In this document: positions 25,580-35,141 of the stretch, piece by piece | How positions within the stretch are numbered: the stretch's first letter is position 1 | How the letters are laid out: each line of letters opens with the position of its first letter | Assembly (NCBI GenBank): GCA_035299085.1 | Contig: DATGXG010000017.1 | Coordinates: forward strand, 1 to 64,000 | Length of the DNA: 64,000 nt | Origin: Bacteroidales bacterium | GTDB lineage: Bacteria; Bacteroidota; Bacteroidia; Bacteroidales; UBA10428 | Direction: 5' to 3' | The notes under the pieces: model-generated | Database searches by the model: none | The model's input: only the letters and a program-made list of their open reading frames with translations | Told to the model about the DNA's origin: nothing | Position numbers and translations under genes: made by a program

Positions 25580-26647
25580 TTACTTCCTTTTACAGATAAA
25601 TAAAGTATGGCTGACGCCGATGTTTGGAAGTTCTTCGGCCAGAACGAGTCCTGATTTTTCAATCAGTTTCCGCATGTCATCCGAATGATACATCTGGCTG
25701 CAGCCGTTGGCTATATTGGTAAAATAAAGCGAAGTGGCATGCAGGCTGTAAGTGGATGCTTCATATTTCTGATGATCCCAGTATGTTTCAAGGATGTACA
25801 ATGCCGAATTTTCATTCATACATTCGCCTGACCTCCTGAGAAGGCCTGAAATATCTTCCTGTGAGAAGCAATCCAGGAACTGGCTCATCCAGATGATGTC
25901 GGGATTTTTCGGGAAAGGTTTTGAATGATCCAGCAGGTTGATCGGGAACATATTTACCCGTTCAGAATATCCTGCCTGCTGAATGTTTTCTTTTGCCTTA
26001 GCCAATTGTCCCGGCAAATCGAGAATCGAAACCTTGACCTTTTCATTATATTTCACGCACTGCAAAGCGAATTTGCCTGTATTGCCTCCAACATCAAGTA
26101 TATGAAGGGGATTATTCCTGAACACCACGGGCATTATTTCAGGAAATGCATAATCGGAATAAAAATGGTCGAAACCGAACCAGCTTTTCTGCACATCCGG
26201 AGGAAGTTGCGACAGACCTTCATAAACAGTGGGCCAGTCGCCGAACACCTTTAATCCTGTCGGTTTTCCGGTTTTTATCGATTCGGTAAGCGAGAACATG
26301 CCCAGGTAATTCACATCGTTTGTGAAATCCATATTAACCCGGGTCAGTTCATCACACAACAAAAACCATCCGGTTTTGGTGAGATGAAACAGATCGTTTT
26401 CAACACGCACCACTTCAAGGCTCAGTCCTGCTTCAAGAAGAACTTTCACACCGTAAACAGGAAGTTTTAATTTTGCGGCAACATCTTCAATTGTAATTCC
26501 GTTTTCCGATTCTTTCACCAGATCCAAGATTCCCAGGTTCCTCAGGGCCAGTGCAGCCTGGAACATAATGGGACCGAACGCTATCTTCTGTGCATCGAAT
26601 TTCGCCTGAACTGCACGCTTCTTATCTGAGCCGTAATTTAGAGACAT
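25580..26647 (-). CDS. SAM-dependent O-methyltransferase-like protein
   Basis: 355 residues from the ATG at 26647; the longer frame begins at a non-standard codon. The N-terminal winged-helix dimerisation region (about 20-95) contains ALRNLGILDLVKES and ITIEDVAAKLKLPVYGVKVLLEAG, as in O-methyltransferases of the plant/hydroxyneurosporene type. The Rossmann SAM site is ILDVGGNTGKFALQ (about 185-198), followed by VSILDLPGQL. The substrate is not evident. It is preceded by a second methyltransferase gene on the same strand, 94 bases away across a REP-like palindrome. Confidence 0.85.
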   Translation of the reverse strand: MSLNYGSDKKRAVQAKFDAQKIAFGPIMFQAALALRNLGILDLVKESENGITIEDVAAKLKLPVYGVKVLLEAGLSLEVVRVENDLFHLTKTGWFLLCDELTRVNMDFTNDVNYLGMFSLTESIKTGKPTGLKVFGDWPTVYEGLSQLPPDVQKSWFGFDHFYSDYAFPEIMPVVFRNNPLHILDVGGNTGKFALQCVKYNEKVKVSILDLPGQLAKAKENIQQAGYSERVNMFPINLLDHSKPFPKNPDIIWMSQFLDCFSQEDISGLLRRSGECMNENSALYILETYWDHQKYEASTYSLHATSLYFTNIANGCSQMYHSDDMRKLIEKSGLVLAEELPNIGVSHTLFICKRK

Positions 26648-26680
26648 TGTTGTGTTTGATATTGATGTACGCAATTTGTT

Positions 26681-26708
26681 GGTAGAGACGCACAGCCGTG
26701 CGTCTGTA
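26681..26708. repeat. REP-like palindrome, diverged copy
   Basis: A near-palindrome containing AGACGCACAGCCGTGCGTCT flanked by GTAG and GTAC. Same family as 24205-24222. Confidence 0.75.
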
Positions 26709-26741
26709 CATATAATACCACAAATCTAGAAAAAATTACAT

Positions 26742-27818
26742 TCAGTCTTCGCTGCTCTTCCGGTTAGTTTCAAATTCACGGACAACCTGCTTTGCCAGTT
26801 CCAATTGATCAGGGTGAACAACAACTTTAACAGCACCGATTCCTCCGGGCTCCACCTGCCAGGGCATCGTTGTACCCCTTATTTCATCCTTCAGAAAAGC
26901 CTCTACTTCGGCATTGTCAAGCAAACTCTTAACCAACGCGGCTTCCCATTGGGTTCCGGCAAAAACTTCAATAGGGCTCAGATGTTTTTCATTTTCCATT
27001 GTATGTTTGTTTTGAATGGCTGTGAAATTTATTCCAAAAAACAACAGCTTTCGCAACAGTGTGTCTTTTTTTGCATAGTAAGATTCCTTAAGAAGAACCT
27101 TTTCAACGGTATCCTTTTTAAAGAAAGGATGAGGAAACAAACGGATGTATTCGGTCTCATCATCGATCATTGCAAACCGGTGATCTTCAAGCAGGCTTCT
27201 CCATTTCTTAAGGCTCCTTGCATTTTCATTGCCAAACGGGATGGTTTTATTTAGTCTTTCATCATAATAATAACTGATACGGTTGAATCCTCTCGTTTTA
27301 ATATTTTTCAGTGAAATAAAAAGGCTGTTTCCGTTTTCCTCGGTGACAACCAGTTTACCATCGGGCTTAAGACTCCTGTTAAGAATTTCAAGGGCATGGT
27401 CAATGGGTTCAAGGTGGTGAAGCGTATCCTGGGCTATTATGGTATCATAAAACCCTTTCTTTACGGGCATATCAAACAGGTTCGCGTACTCCGCTTCAAA
27501 AGATGTGACAGCCCCGAACCGGCTCCAGTAGTCAAGGCGTTTTTTGATCCTGTCAAAATAAAATTCAAGAGTATTGCCGTAAACTTTATGACCGTTGAGC
27601 GTCAGAAATATGGCCGTAGTGGCGTAACCGCAACCTACATCCCAGATGACCCGGTTTTCATTTGTTATTTGTCTGTTTACATACGACAACCGTTGTTCCA
27701 GGTAGGCCTTACGCCAAAGGAACCGTTCCTGATCATTGATCAGCCTGTAATACTCGCGTAATTCGGGATTGATCTCCAGCTCTTTGATAAACAGCTCAAG
27801 AAATTCGGGTACAGTCAT
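26742..27818 (-). CDS. Class I methyltransferase fused to a DUF2007-like domain
   Basis: 358 residues. Residues 1-270 are a SAM-dependent methyltransferase with motif [29 protein letters not shown] (motif II/IV region) and [14 protein letters not shown]. Residues 274-358 form a separate small domain ([19 protein letters not shown], then [18 protein letters not shown]) resembling the DUF2007 'putative signal transducing' family. That part begins with its own Met (MENEKHLSP, codon at 26999). It could be an in-frame fusion or could also be translated separately. It is divergent from mutS. Confidence 0.78.
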   Translation of the reverse strand: MTVPEFLELFIKELEINPELREYYRLINDQERFLWRKAYLEQRLSYVNRQITNENRVIWDVGCGYATTAIFLTLNGHKVYGNTLEFYFDRIKKRLDYWSRFGAVTSFEAEYANLFDMPVKKGFYDTIIAQDTLHHLEPIDHALEILNRSLKPDGKLVVTEENGNSLFISLKNIKTRGFNRISYYYDERLNKTIPFGNENARSLKKWRSLLEDHRFAMIDDETEYIRLFPHPFFKKDTVEKVLLKESYYAKKDTLLRKLLFFGINFTAIQNKHTMENEKHLSPIEVFAGTQWEAALVKSLLDNAEVEAFLKDEIRGTTMPWQVEPGGIGAVKVVVHPDQLELAKQVVREFETNRKSSED

Positions 27819-27866
27819 TTACATGAATTTTAGACACAAAGAAAGGCAGACGCAAAGATATTCTTT

Positions 27867-27874
27867 TATATTTG
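27867..27874 (+). promoter_or_regulatory. -7 promoter element of mutS
   Basis: TATATTTG is an exact match to TAnnTTTG. It lies downstream of the ATG at 27823 and 29 bases before the TTG at 27904, which argues for the shorter MutS. Confidence 0.55.
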
Positions 27875-27903
27875 ACTATTTTTATGTCACCAAAGCGCTG
27901 CCC

Positions 27904-30519
27904 TTGAAAGAAGACAACCTGATCGACACCCCGTTAATGAAACAATACGCGGGAATAAAAGCAAAGCATCCCGATGCCATTCTGCTTTTCAGGGTAGGTG
28001 ATTTTTACGAAACGTTTGGCGAGGACGCTGTAAAAGCAGCCGAAATTCTTGGAATTACGCTCACCCGAAGGGCCAATGGTTCCGCATCGTTCGTTGAGCT
28101 GGCCGGCTTTCCGTATCATGCCATCGACACCTATCTGCCCAAACTGGTCAGAGCAGGCCAGCGAGTTGCCATCTGCGAGCAGCTTGAAGATCCGAAACTC
28201 ACGAAAAAGATAGTGAAAAGGGGCATTACCGAGCTTGTGACCCCGGGGATAGCCCTCAATGAAAACGTTCTTGAAAACAAGGAAAACAATTTCCTCGCCT
28301 GTGTTCATCTTGACAAAAATGTGGCCGGACTGGCATTCCTTGACATATCAACAGGCGAATTCCTCACCGCGGAAGGAAGTTTCGAATACGCTGACAAATT
28401 GCTGAACAGCTTTGCCCCAAAGGAAGTTCTTTTCGAACGGGGCAAGCAAACCCGCTTTCATGAGGTTTTCGGAAATCGTTATATCACTTACAAGCTTGAT
28501 GACTGGATCTTTACAGAGGAAACAGCCCGTGAGAAGCTGCTGAAGCATTTTGAAACGACTTCTCTAAAAGGTTTTGGTGTGGATATGATGAGAATGGGCA
28601 TTATAGCAGCAGGAGCAATTCTTAGGTACCTCGATATTACAGAACATAACCAGGTAAAACACATTACCAATCTTTCACGAATTCAGGAAGACCATTATGT
28701 GTGGCTCGATAAGTTTACAGTAAGAAACCTCGAACTGTTTCACCCGCTTTTTGAAGGTGGCAAATCATTCATTGACATTATCGACAGGACCATATCCCCT
28801 ATGGGCGCAAGGTTGATGAAACGCTGGGTGGCTCTTCCGCTTAAGGATATTAAACCGATTTCGGAAAGGCATGATGCAGTGGATTTTTTGATTCAGAATC
28901 CCGAAATAAAAACCGAAATTGAACAATATATTACACGGATTGGCGACCTGGAGCGGCTTATATCACGGGTTGCCGTCGGAAGGATAAGTCCACGTGAGGT
29001 TATCCAACTTAAGCTTTCACTTTTATCGCTGGTGCCTGTCAAAGAAATCTGCAAATCATCGGGAGAACCGGTATTGCAGCGAATCGGAGAACAGATCAAT
29101 CCCTGTTCGCTTATTTGTGACCGGATTGAGAAAGAATTGCAACCGGAAGCACCGGTTCAGATCATCCGGGGAAATATAGTTTGCAAAGGAGTATCCGCTG
29201 AACTCGATGAACTCAGGGAACTCCTGCACTCAGGCAAGGAATACCTGCTCAGGATGCAGCAGCGTGAAATTGAACGCACAGGGATCAGCTCGCTAAAAAT
29301 CTCCTATAACAATGTTTTCGGTTACTATATTGAAGTCAGGAACACCCATAAAGACAAGGTGCCGCCCGACTGGATCCGAAAGCAAACCCTTGTGAATGCG
29401 GAAAGGTACATTACCGAAGAGTTGAAGGAATACGAATCAAAAATACTGGGTGCTGAAGAGAAGATCCTTGAGCTTGAAACAAGGCTGTTCAATGAATTGG
29501 TAATGGCCATTTCAGAATATACAGCACCTGTGCAACTCAATGCGGCGCTTACAGCGCAGCTCGATTGCCTCCTGTCGTTTGCCCGATGTGCAACAGAAAA
29601 CAAGTATGTGCGACCGGTTGTCAATGAATCGGACCAGATCACCATACGGCAGGGTCGGCACCCGGTGATTGAAAAGCAATTGCCTGTTACAGAACCCTAC
29701 ATTCCCAATGATCTTTTACTTGATCGTGATGAGCAGCAGATCATTATTCTCACGGGACCCAATATGTCGGGAAAGTCGGCATTGCTCCGCCAGACCGCAC
29801 TGATCGTGCTGATGGCGCAGATGGGAAGCTTCGTTCCGGCGGCCGGTGCCGAAATAGGTTATGTAGATAAAATTTTCACGCGTGTCGGTGCATCCGATAA
29901 CATTTCAATGGGGGAATCCACCTTCATGGTTGAAATGACTGAAACGGCAAGCATTCTGAATAACTTATCCGATCGGAGCCTGGTTCTTCTTGATGAAATC
30001 GGTCGCGGAACCAGCACATACGATGGTATTTCGATAGCCTGGGCCATGGTTGAATTCCTTCACGGCCATCCGAAATGCAGGGCAAAGACCATGTTTGCAA
30101 CCCATTATCATGAACTGAATGCGATGGAAGGCTCATTTGAACGAATTAAGAATTTCCATATCTCCATTAAGGAGCTTGATGACCGGGTCATTTTTCTGCG
30201 AAAACTTACAAAGGGAGGAAGCGAACACAGCTTCGGAATTCATGTGGCCCGAATGGCAGGTATGCCTAAAAGCCTCGTGAGCCGGGCTAATGAAGTGCTT
30301 GCGCAACTTGAGGATGGCAATGGCAACCGCGAATTATCAAGGCCTGTCGCATCACTGGGCGATAACCGTGAAGGACTTCAGCTTAGTTTCTTCCAGCTCG
30401 ACGATCCTGTGCTGAAACAAATCCGTGATGAAATCAGGAAGGTGGATATCAATAACCTCACACCTATTGAAGCGCTGAATAAACTGAATGAGATCAAGAA
30501 GATGATCGGACTTAAGTAG
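27904..30519 (+). CDS. mutS: DNA mismatch repair protein MutS
   Basis: Recognises base mismatches and small loops and starts methyl-independent mismatch repair. The mismatch-binding motif is [14 protein letters not shown] (Phe-x-Glu wedge). Connector, core and clamp domains follow. The ATPase has Walker [48 protein letters not shown] and FATHYHEL. The frame is open to 27769 with an ATG at 27823, but homologous N-termini start shortly before [17 protein letters not shown]. Together with the -7 element at 27867-27874 this favours a TTG start at 27904 (871 residues). ATG 27823 remains an alternative. Confidence 0.93.
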   Translation: MKEDNLIDTPLMKQYAGIKAKHPDAILLFRVGDFYETFGEDAVKAAEILGITLTRRANGSASFVELAGFPYHAIDTYLPKLVRAGQRVAICEQLEDPKLTKKIVKRGITELVTPGIALNENVLENKENNFLACVHLDKNVAGLAFLDISTGEFLTAEGSFEYADKLLNSFAPKEVLFERGKQTRFHEVFGNRYITYKLDDWIFTEETAREKLLKHFETTSLKGFGVDMMRMGIIAAGAILRYLDITEHNQVKHITNLSRIQEDHYVWLDKFTVRNLELFHPLFEGGKSFIDIIDRTISPMGARLMKRWVALPLKDIKPISERHDAVDFLIQNPEIKTEIEQYITRIGDLERLISRVAVGRISPREVIQLKLSLLSLVPVKEICKSSGEPVLQRIGEQINPCSLICDRIEKELQPEAPVQIIRGNIVCKGVSAELDELRELLHSGKEYLLRMQQREIERTGISSLKISYNNVFGYYIEVRNTHKDKVPPDWIRKQTLVNAERYITEELKEYESKILGAEEKILELETRLFNELVMAISEYTAPVQLNAALTAQLDCLLSFARCATENKYVRPVVNESDQITIRQGRHPVIEKQLPVTEPYIPNDLLLDRDEQQIIILTGPNMSGKSALLRQTALIVLMAQMGSFVPAAGAEIGYVDKIFTRVGASDNISMGESTFMVEMTETASILNNLSDRSLVLLDEIGRGTSTYDGISIAWAMVEFLHGHPKCRAKTMFATHYHELNAMEGSFERIKNFHISIKELDDRVIFLRKLTKGGSEHSFGIHVARMAGMPKSLVSRANEVLAQLEDGNGNRELSRPVASLGDNREGLQLSFFQLDDPVLKQIRDEIRKVDINNLTPIEALNKLNEIKKMIGLK

Positions 30520-30559
30520 ATTTACGATTTACGATTTGGCGATTTGCGATTTACGATTA
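30519..30559. repeat. Degenerate GATTTACGATTT tract
   Basis: About four imperfect iterations of GATTTACGATTT/GATTTGCGATTT begin at the last base of the mutS stop. Short low-complexity repeat. Confidence 0.7.
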
Positions 30560-30626
30560 GTCAAAGGCATCATGCCCTTGTGTATCCATACAGGCTTTGC
30601 TGGATATTGCTCACCGGAACCTTAGT

Positions 30627-32483
30627 TTACAGGGATGAAGCCGTACTCAGAATGTCTTCAGTGACTTTGGATACAAAGGTCTTCATTGGGACAGAGAATT
30701 TCTTGTATTGCAGGTTTCGTGGTTCAGAAGCCAGGCGGCGTAAGGCATTCAAAAAAACTTCAACCTCCTGTCTAGTGGTTCCTATTCCGAAACTGATACG
30801 GGCCACACCAGGTAGCTTCAATTTCGGGAAAAGTGTCACTATCACTCGCTGAAAGCGGGCCAAATTGGGCCCGACACCAAGAATGTGCTTGACAAGAATG
30901 TGAGCGCAATGACAACCAGATCGTATACCGATTCCTGCGGCAGCCAGCTCCTTTGCAACCTGGTCAGCCATAAGGCCATCTACAGTAAAGGGTATCACAC
31001 TTCCCTTCAGGGAGAAGGCAGGTGAAGCGTTGTCTTTAATGCCGTACACGGTGACTCTTCTGATTTCTGCCATTTCCTCCAGCAACCTGGCAGTGAGGTC
31101 CTGCTCTTCTTTTAAAATCTGATCCATGCCGATCCTTTTAAGAAGAACAAGTGCTTTACCCAGCGCGGCAATTCCGGCAGCATTTTTAATTTCCGAAGAC
31201 CGGAGATCTTCAATTTCCTTATTCTCGTTAATAAGGCCTTTTCTTGCTATTAACACTCCTGTTCCAAACGGCGCATATACCTTGTGGGCCGAAAACGAAA
31301 TACAGTCGATACCCCGGCCTTTCATGGATATCGCCGAATGAGCTGCCATCTGGGCTGCATCCACAACCAAAACTGCGCCGTACCTATGTACTATTTCGCT
31401 TATGGCTTCAATCGGGTTAAAAATACCCAGTACATTGGATGCGCCGCTAATGCTGACTATATTAATCCGCTCACCGGGGAAATTAGTATCCCGGTTATAG
31501 GATTTCAACAGGTCTTCCATTTCCTGAAGATTGATCAGTCCTTCTTTGTTTATACCGGTCCTGATAACCTTTGCCCCGGATAATCGCCATGGCAGATCAT
31601 TTGAAGTATGCTCAAGCATGGTGGTCAGCACTACAGCCTGACCGGCCGAAGCAGGAAATGGAATATTACGGGCAGCAATATTCAGCGATTCCGTCGTATT
31701 GGCGGTGAAGAAAATCTCGAACTCATCAGAAGGGGCGTTGCAAAAATCACCACAAATTATTCTTGTTTCATTAACAAGATCATGCTGAACGCTTTCTTTT
31801 TGCATTAAAGCCATTTTCCAGGCATTCCACACCGGCATAAAGGTAGGTGTGCTGGCAGCATAATCCAGATTTATAAATGGCTTCTCTCCTTCAACTGTAG
31901 GCACAGTTATTCCATTTCCCACCTTTAATCCGGATAGTTTATCATAGAGCTCTTTTCCCGAAATGCCGTTTAGTCCATCATTATAAAGAATTTCGTATGC
32001 CGTTGAGTCCGATTCAGTTTGTTTAATTTTTTTCCTCTGTCTTTGCTGAAGAAGAGAAATCACAAAGATCAAAATGTTAATTACAGGCGGCGTACCGGCT
32101 TCCAATTTTTCCGATCCCCTGGCCCAAACAACCCAGTCGGGCGAAATCAGCCGGGCAGTGCCGCCACCTGAAAGAACAGTTTTTAAATGCCGGATTTTAT
32201 CTTTTTTGAGAATGAGAGCTGAAACGCCCAGATTCAAACCGCTTTCCCCGCTGATACATGTGAACGACCCTTCAGGAATGTTTTGTTCAATGCAGTTGAG
32301 CAGCAACGGACTGCAAAATAATACACCGTATGACTCCCGTTTTTTTCCTGCGAAATCAAGGACGACATTTCGTGCTTCTTCAAAAAGTTCAGTTGTTATC
32401 CGCGAATTATAACCGTTGCCCCTGTGCACGTTTGAATAATAGCAAAGGGCATTAAAAATTGACTGTTCAATTGAATCTGACAT
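30627..32483 (-). CDS. Class-V aminotransferase (SufS/CsdA-like) with degenerate N-terminal half-domain
   Basis: 618 residues, far above the family's usual 400. Residues 203-590 form a full class-V PLP domain: FINLDYAASTPT, FFTANTTESLN, TMLEHTSND, VVDAAQMAAH, the PLP Lys in CISFSAHKVYAPFGTG, and GIRSGCHCAHIL with the Cys typical of group II cysteine desulfurases/selenocysteine lyases. Residues 18-147 look like a second, broken copy of the fold: YYSNVHRGNGYNSRITTELF, SGGGTARLISPD and KLEAGTPPVINIL, without a catalytic Lys. A cysteine- or selenocysteine-lyase-like role is inferred. Convergent with mutS. Confidence 0.85.
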   Translation of the reverse strand: MSDSIEQSIFNALCYYSNVHRGNGYNSRITTELFEEARNVVLDFAGKKRESYGVLFCSPLLLNCIEQNIPEGSFTCISGESGLNLGVSALILKKDKIRHLKTVLSGGGTARLISPDWVVWARGSEKLEAGTPPVINILIFVISLLQQRQRKKIKQTESDSTAYEILYNDGLNGISGKELYDKLSGLKVGNGITVPTVEGEKPFINLDYAASTPTFMPVWNAWKMALMQKESVQHDLVNETRIICGDFCNAPSDEFEIFFTANTTESLNIAARNIPFPASAGQAVVLTTMLEHTSNDLPWRLSGAKVIRTGINKEGLINLQEMEDLLKSYNRDTNFPGERINIVSISGASNVLGIFNPIEAISEIVHRYGAVLVVDAAQMAAHSAISMKGRGIDCISFSAHKVYAPFGTGVLIARKGLINENKEIEDLRSSEIKNAAGIAALGKALVLLKRIGMDQILKEEQDLTARLLEEMAEIRRVTVYGIKDNASPAFSLKGSVIPFTVDGLMADQVAKELAAAGIGIRSGCHCAHILVKHILGVGPNLARFQRVIVTLFPKLKLPGVARISFGIGTTRQEVEVFLNALRRLASEPRNLQYKKFSVPMKTFVSKVTEDILSTASSL

Positions 32484-32535
32484 GGTTTTACAGCTAGGGT
32501 TCAGCTCTAAAGGTATGAAAATGTTTGTGGTATAA

Positions 32536-32567
32536 AAAAAGCCGCGTTCAAAAAAACGCGGCTTTAG
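32536..32567 (-). terminator. Terminator of the PRC-barrel gene
   Basis: The stem GCCGCGTT/AACGCGGC (32541-32548 / 32555-32562) is flanked by A and T runs. On the minus strand it is followed by TTTTTTTA. It can work in both directions. Confidence 0.85.
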
Positions 32568-32587
32568 CTTTACTTTGTATACGCCTG

Positions 32588-33346
32588 TCAGGTTCGCGAT
32601 CTGATCAGGTTATGTTCGTAATGAGTATGTAATGTATTCTCGTACTGACTGTCAATAGGAATGCGCGGATCATATTCCGGTGAATCCTTTATGGCATCCG
32701 TATTCAGTATGGTTCGTGCTTCTTTTTGCTGGTGGCTGATTGTTTCAATCCAGCCGATATCAAGCAAAACTTTTTTACGCCATGAAAGCCAGTTACCTGA
32801 GTTGATCACCGCATACATGATTTTCCAGTTGCTGTCGTCGATAATAAAATCGTTTATATTTCCCAGTTTTCCATCGGAAGCATGAAGCGTGTAACCTTTT
32901 ATTTCATTAAAACTCCTGAGATGGGTATCGACTTCACTGACAGCTTCATGATGTTCAGCCCTGGGAACCTGCATCGGATAAGTAGCTCCGGCAACCGGAT
33001 CTACAGGCATTGCATAAGGCTGATTCCAGTAATAATCCACATGATAATAATCGTGCAGATCCTGTTCATATTGCCTTGATACTGGCAGGTGCTGTTCAGG
33101 TCTCGGACAGTTGTCAATTTCATCCTGAGTTAGTTCCACATGAAAATGACCCTCAGTCATGAAGGCATCCCGCAACAGAAACCTTGGAATTAATACTCTC
33201 CTGTCATTGAATATGTTGCCGAAATCGGCTTCAAGATAACGGATGATCCATGTATCCTCATCAAAAAGGATATCCTTAATTTTACCATCCGTATTATCTT
33301 TCGTAGTTATTTTATAATCCAATATATCCTTAATACTCTTTTTCAT
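32588..33346 (-). CDS. Two-domain PRC-barrel protein
   Basis: 252 residues from the ATG at 33346 (the frame is open to 33406, but MKKSIKDILDYKITTKDNTDG is the natural start). Two PRC-barrel units are visible: residues 8-75 (GKIKDILFDEDTWIIRYLEAD) and about 150-220 (LGNINDFIIDDSNWKIMYAVIN). Each contains the G-K/N-I-x-D-x-x-x-D core. The linker is rich in His, Tyr and Asp. There is no signal peptide. Such proteins are often stress-associated and of unknown biochemical role. Confidence 0.88.
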   Translation of the reverse strand: MKKSIKDILDYKITTKDNTDGKIKDILFDEDTWIIRYLEADFGNIFNDRRVLIPRFLLRDAFMTEGHFHVELTQDEIDNCPRPEQHLPVSRQYEQDLHDYYHVDYYWNQPYAMPVDPVAGATYPMQVPRAEHHEAVSEVDTHLRSFNEIKGYTLHASDGKLGNINDFIIDDSNWKIMYAVINSGNWLSWRKKVLLDIGWIETISHQQKEARTILNTDAIKDSPEYDPRIPIDSQYENTLHTHYEHNLIRSRT

Positions 33347-33569
33347 CGTAATTAAGTTTAGAATAACACATAGGTTCAGCCCATAGAACAGGCAAAACTT
33401 TGCCAAACCGGCTGAAACGAATAATTTTTTTTAACTTTTTAAAAGCTTGAAAGTTATACCACCGGCTTTTTAAGCCCCTGGTTTCTGATGAGTAATTGCT
33501 TTCGCAATTCGGGAAAAACAGTCTACAGAAAAACCGATCTGACGGTTAATAATTGACATCAATTTTCAC

Positions 33570-33589
33570 TGTTATCCATCAGGATAACA
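33570..33589. promoter_or_regulatory. Palindrome TGTTATCC-ATCA-GGATAACA
   Basis: Perfect 8-bp arms around 4 bases, 55 bases before the M64 peptidase ATG. Likely an operator for the peptidase-hypE-hypD operon. The rest of the 298-base gap (33347-33644) is AT-rich with no gene seen. Confidence 0.45.
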
Positions 33590-33644
33590 TGATCAATCCT
33601 TGCTGATTTGGATAAAATTGTTACTAATTTTATGACTTGTATTT

Positions 33645-35141
33645 ATGAATTCCATAAAAATGAGGACTGTTTTAATTGTATTAGTATTATTGGGAAACGG
33701 TGTTTCAGGTTTTACCCGTGATAAAGTCCGGTTCAGCGATTATTTTGCTGACAAAACATTACGCATTGACTTCTTTCATTCGGGTGACTCGAAAACAGAC
33801 CTGTTTTCACCCGACCGCATTTATATTCACGGTGAATGGGCAGGAAATCCCGATCGTTGCATCCAGCCGTTTGAATTAGGAAGCTACAAGGCAGAAATCG
33901 TTGATATTGCCACTAACACGGTTATTTATACAAAAGGTTATTCCACCATTTTTTCCGAATATCAGACTACTGCACCGGCCCTGCAGGGAATTTCAAAAAC
34001 ATTTCATGAATCCGTTCTCATCCCGCTTCCCCTGCGACCGTTTATTTTCATTATTGAGAAAAGAGATAAATACAACGTTCTTCAGCCGATTTACCGTGTG
34101 ACTATTGATCCGGCCGATTATCATATTAATACTGAAATCAAAAAAAATCCTGTTGACCAGGTTATACCTGTTTTAAAAAGCGGGGAACCCGGTCATTGTG
34201 TCGATCTTGTGATCCTTGGTGATGGATACAGGCTTTCAGAACTTGAAAAGTTCAAATCGGACCTCAATTACTATGCTTCCCTTTTCTTCAGTGTTGAACC
34301 TTATAAAAGCAGGAAGAACCTGTTTAATGTGACCGGCATCTTGTCCCCTTCGGTTGAAAGCGGAACCGATGAACCCAGGCAGGGTATTTACAGGAATACA
34401 AAATTGGGAAGTTCTTTCAACGCGCTTGATCTTGACCGCTACTGTCTTGCCGATGATAATAAAACCATACGGGATGTGGCTTCCCAGGTGCCTTATGATG
34501 CCATCCTGATTATGGTAAATCTCGACCGGTATGGCGGGGGAGGAATTTATAACTGGCAAACGGTCTTTAACACAGGGTCACCCTGGAAGGATTATGTTTT
34601 TCTTCATGAATTCGGACATGCCTTTGCGGGGTTGGGCGATGAATACTTTACTTCTGAAGTCGCTTACCAGGATTTCTACACTACCGGTGTTGAACCTCTT
34701 GAAGCCAATATTACGGCATTGCTTGATACTGCCAATGTAAAGTGGAAGCAATTCCTGTCGCCCGGGATCAAAGTCCCTACCGAATGGGGAAAGGCTAAGT
34801 TTGACAGCCTGAACCAGCAAGTTTCATTGTTGAATGAAGAGAGAGCCAGGACAATATCCCAAATGAAAAAGGCAAACGCCTCTCCGGATGCCATTTCACG
34901 AAAGGAAAAGGAATACCAGGATAAAATAAAAACTGTAAATAAAAAACTGGATGATTTTATCAATAATCATCCCCTGAAAGACAAAGTAGGAGTATTTGAA
35001 GGCGCCAATTATATGTCGAAAGGCTTATACAGGCCCACAGTAATGTCGCTTATGCATAAATTCAGTGAAAAAGACCGGTCATATGGGGTTGTCAATGAAC
35101 ATGCTATTATAGGAACAATTGAATATTACACGGTACAATAG
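33645..35141 (+). CDS. Secreted M64-family (IgA peptidase-like) zinc metallopeptidase
   Basis: 498 residues with an N-terminal signal sequence (TVLIVLVLLGNGVSGFT, about 8-24). An N-terminal beta-rich domain (about 30-165) is followed by the M64 catalytic domain. The motif HEFGHAFAGLGDEY starts at His321, with His321, Glu322 and His325 as zinc and catalytic residues and Asp332 in the DEY tail. VDLVILGDGYRLSELEKF is also typical. A Lys/Glu-rich coiled insertion lies at about 395-440. The stop abuts the ATG of the activase gene, so the protease and glycyl-radical genes are one transcription unit. Confidence 0.9.
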   Translation: MNSIKMRTVLIVLVLLGNGVSGFTRDKVRFSDYFADKTLRIDFFHSGDSKTDLFSPDRIYIHGEWAGNPDRCIQPFELGSYKAEIVDIATNTVIYTKGYSTIFSEYQTTAPALQGISKTFHESVLIPLPLRPFIFIIEKRDKYNVLQPIYRVTIDPADYHINTEIKKNPVDQVIPVLKSGEPGHCVDLVILGDGYRLSELEKFKSDLNYYASLFFSVEPYKSRKNLFNVTGILSPSVESGTDEPRQGIYRNTKLGSSFNALDLDRYCLADDNKTIRDVASQVPYDAILIMVNLDRYGGGGIYNWQTVFNTGSPWKDYVFLHEFGHAFAGLGDEYFTSEVAYQDFYTTGVEPLEANITALLDTANVKWKQFLSPGIKVPTEWGKAKFDSLNQQVSLLNEERARTISQMKKANASPDAISRKEKEYQDKIKTVNKKLDDFINNHPLKDKVGVFEGANYMSKGLYRPTVMSLMHKFSEKDRSYGVVNEHAIIGTIEYYTVQ

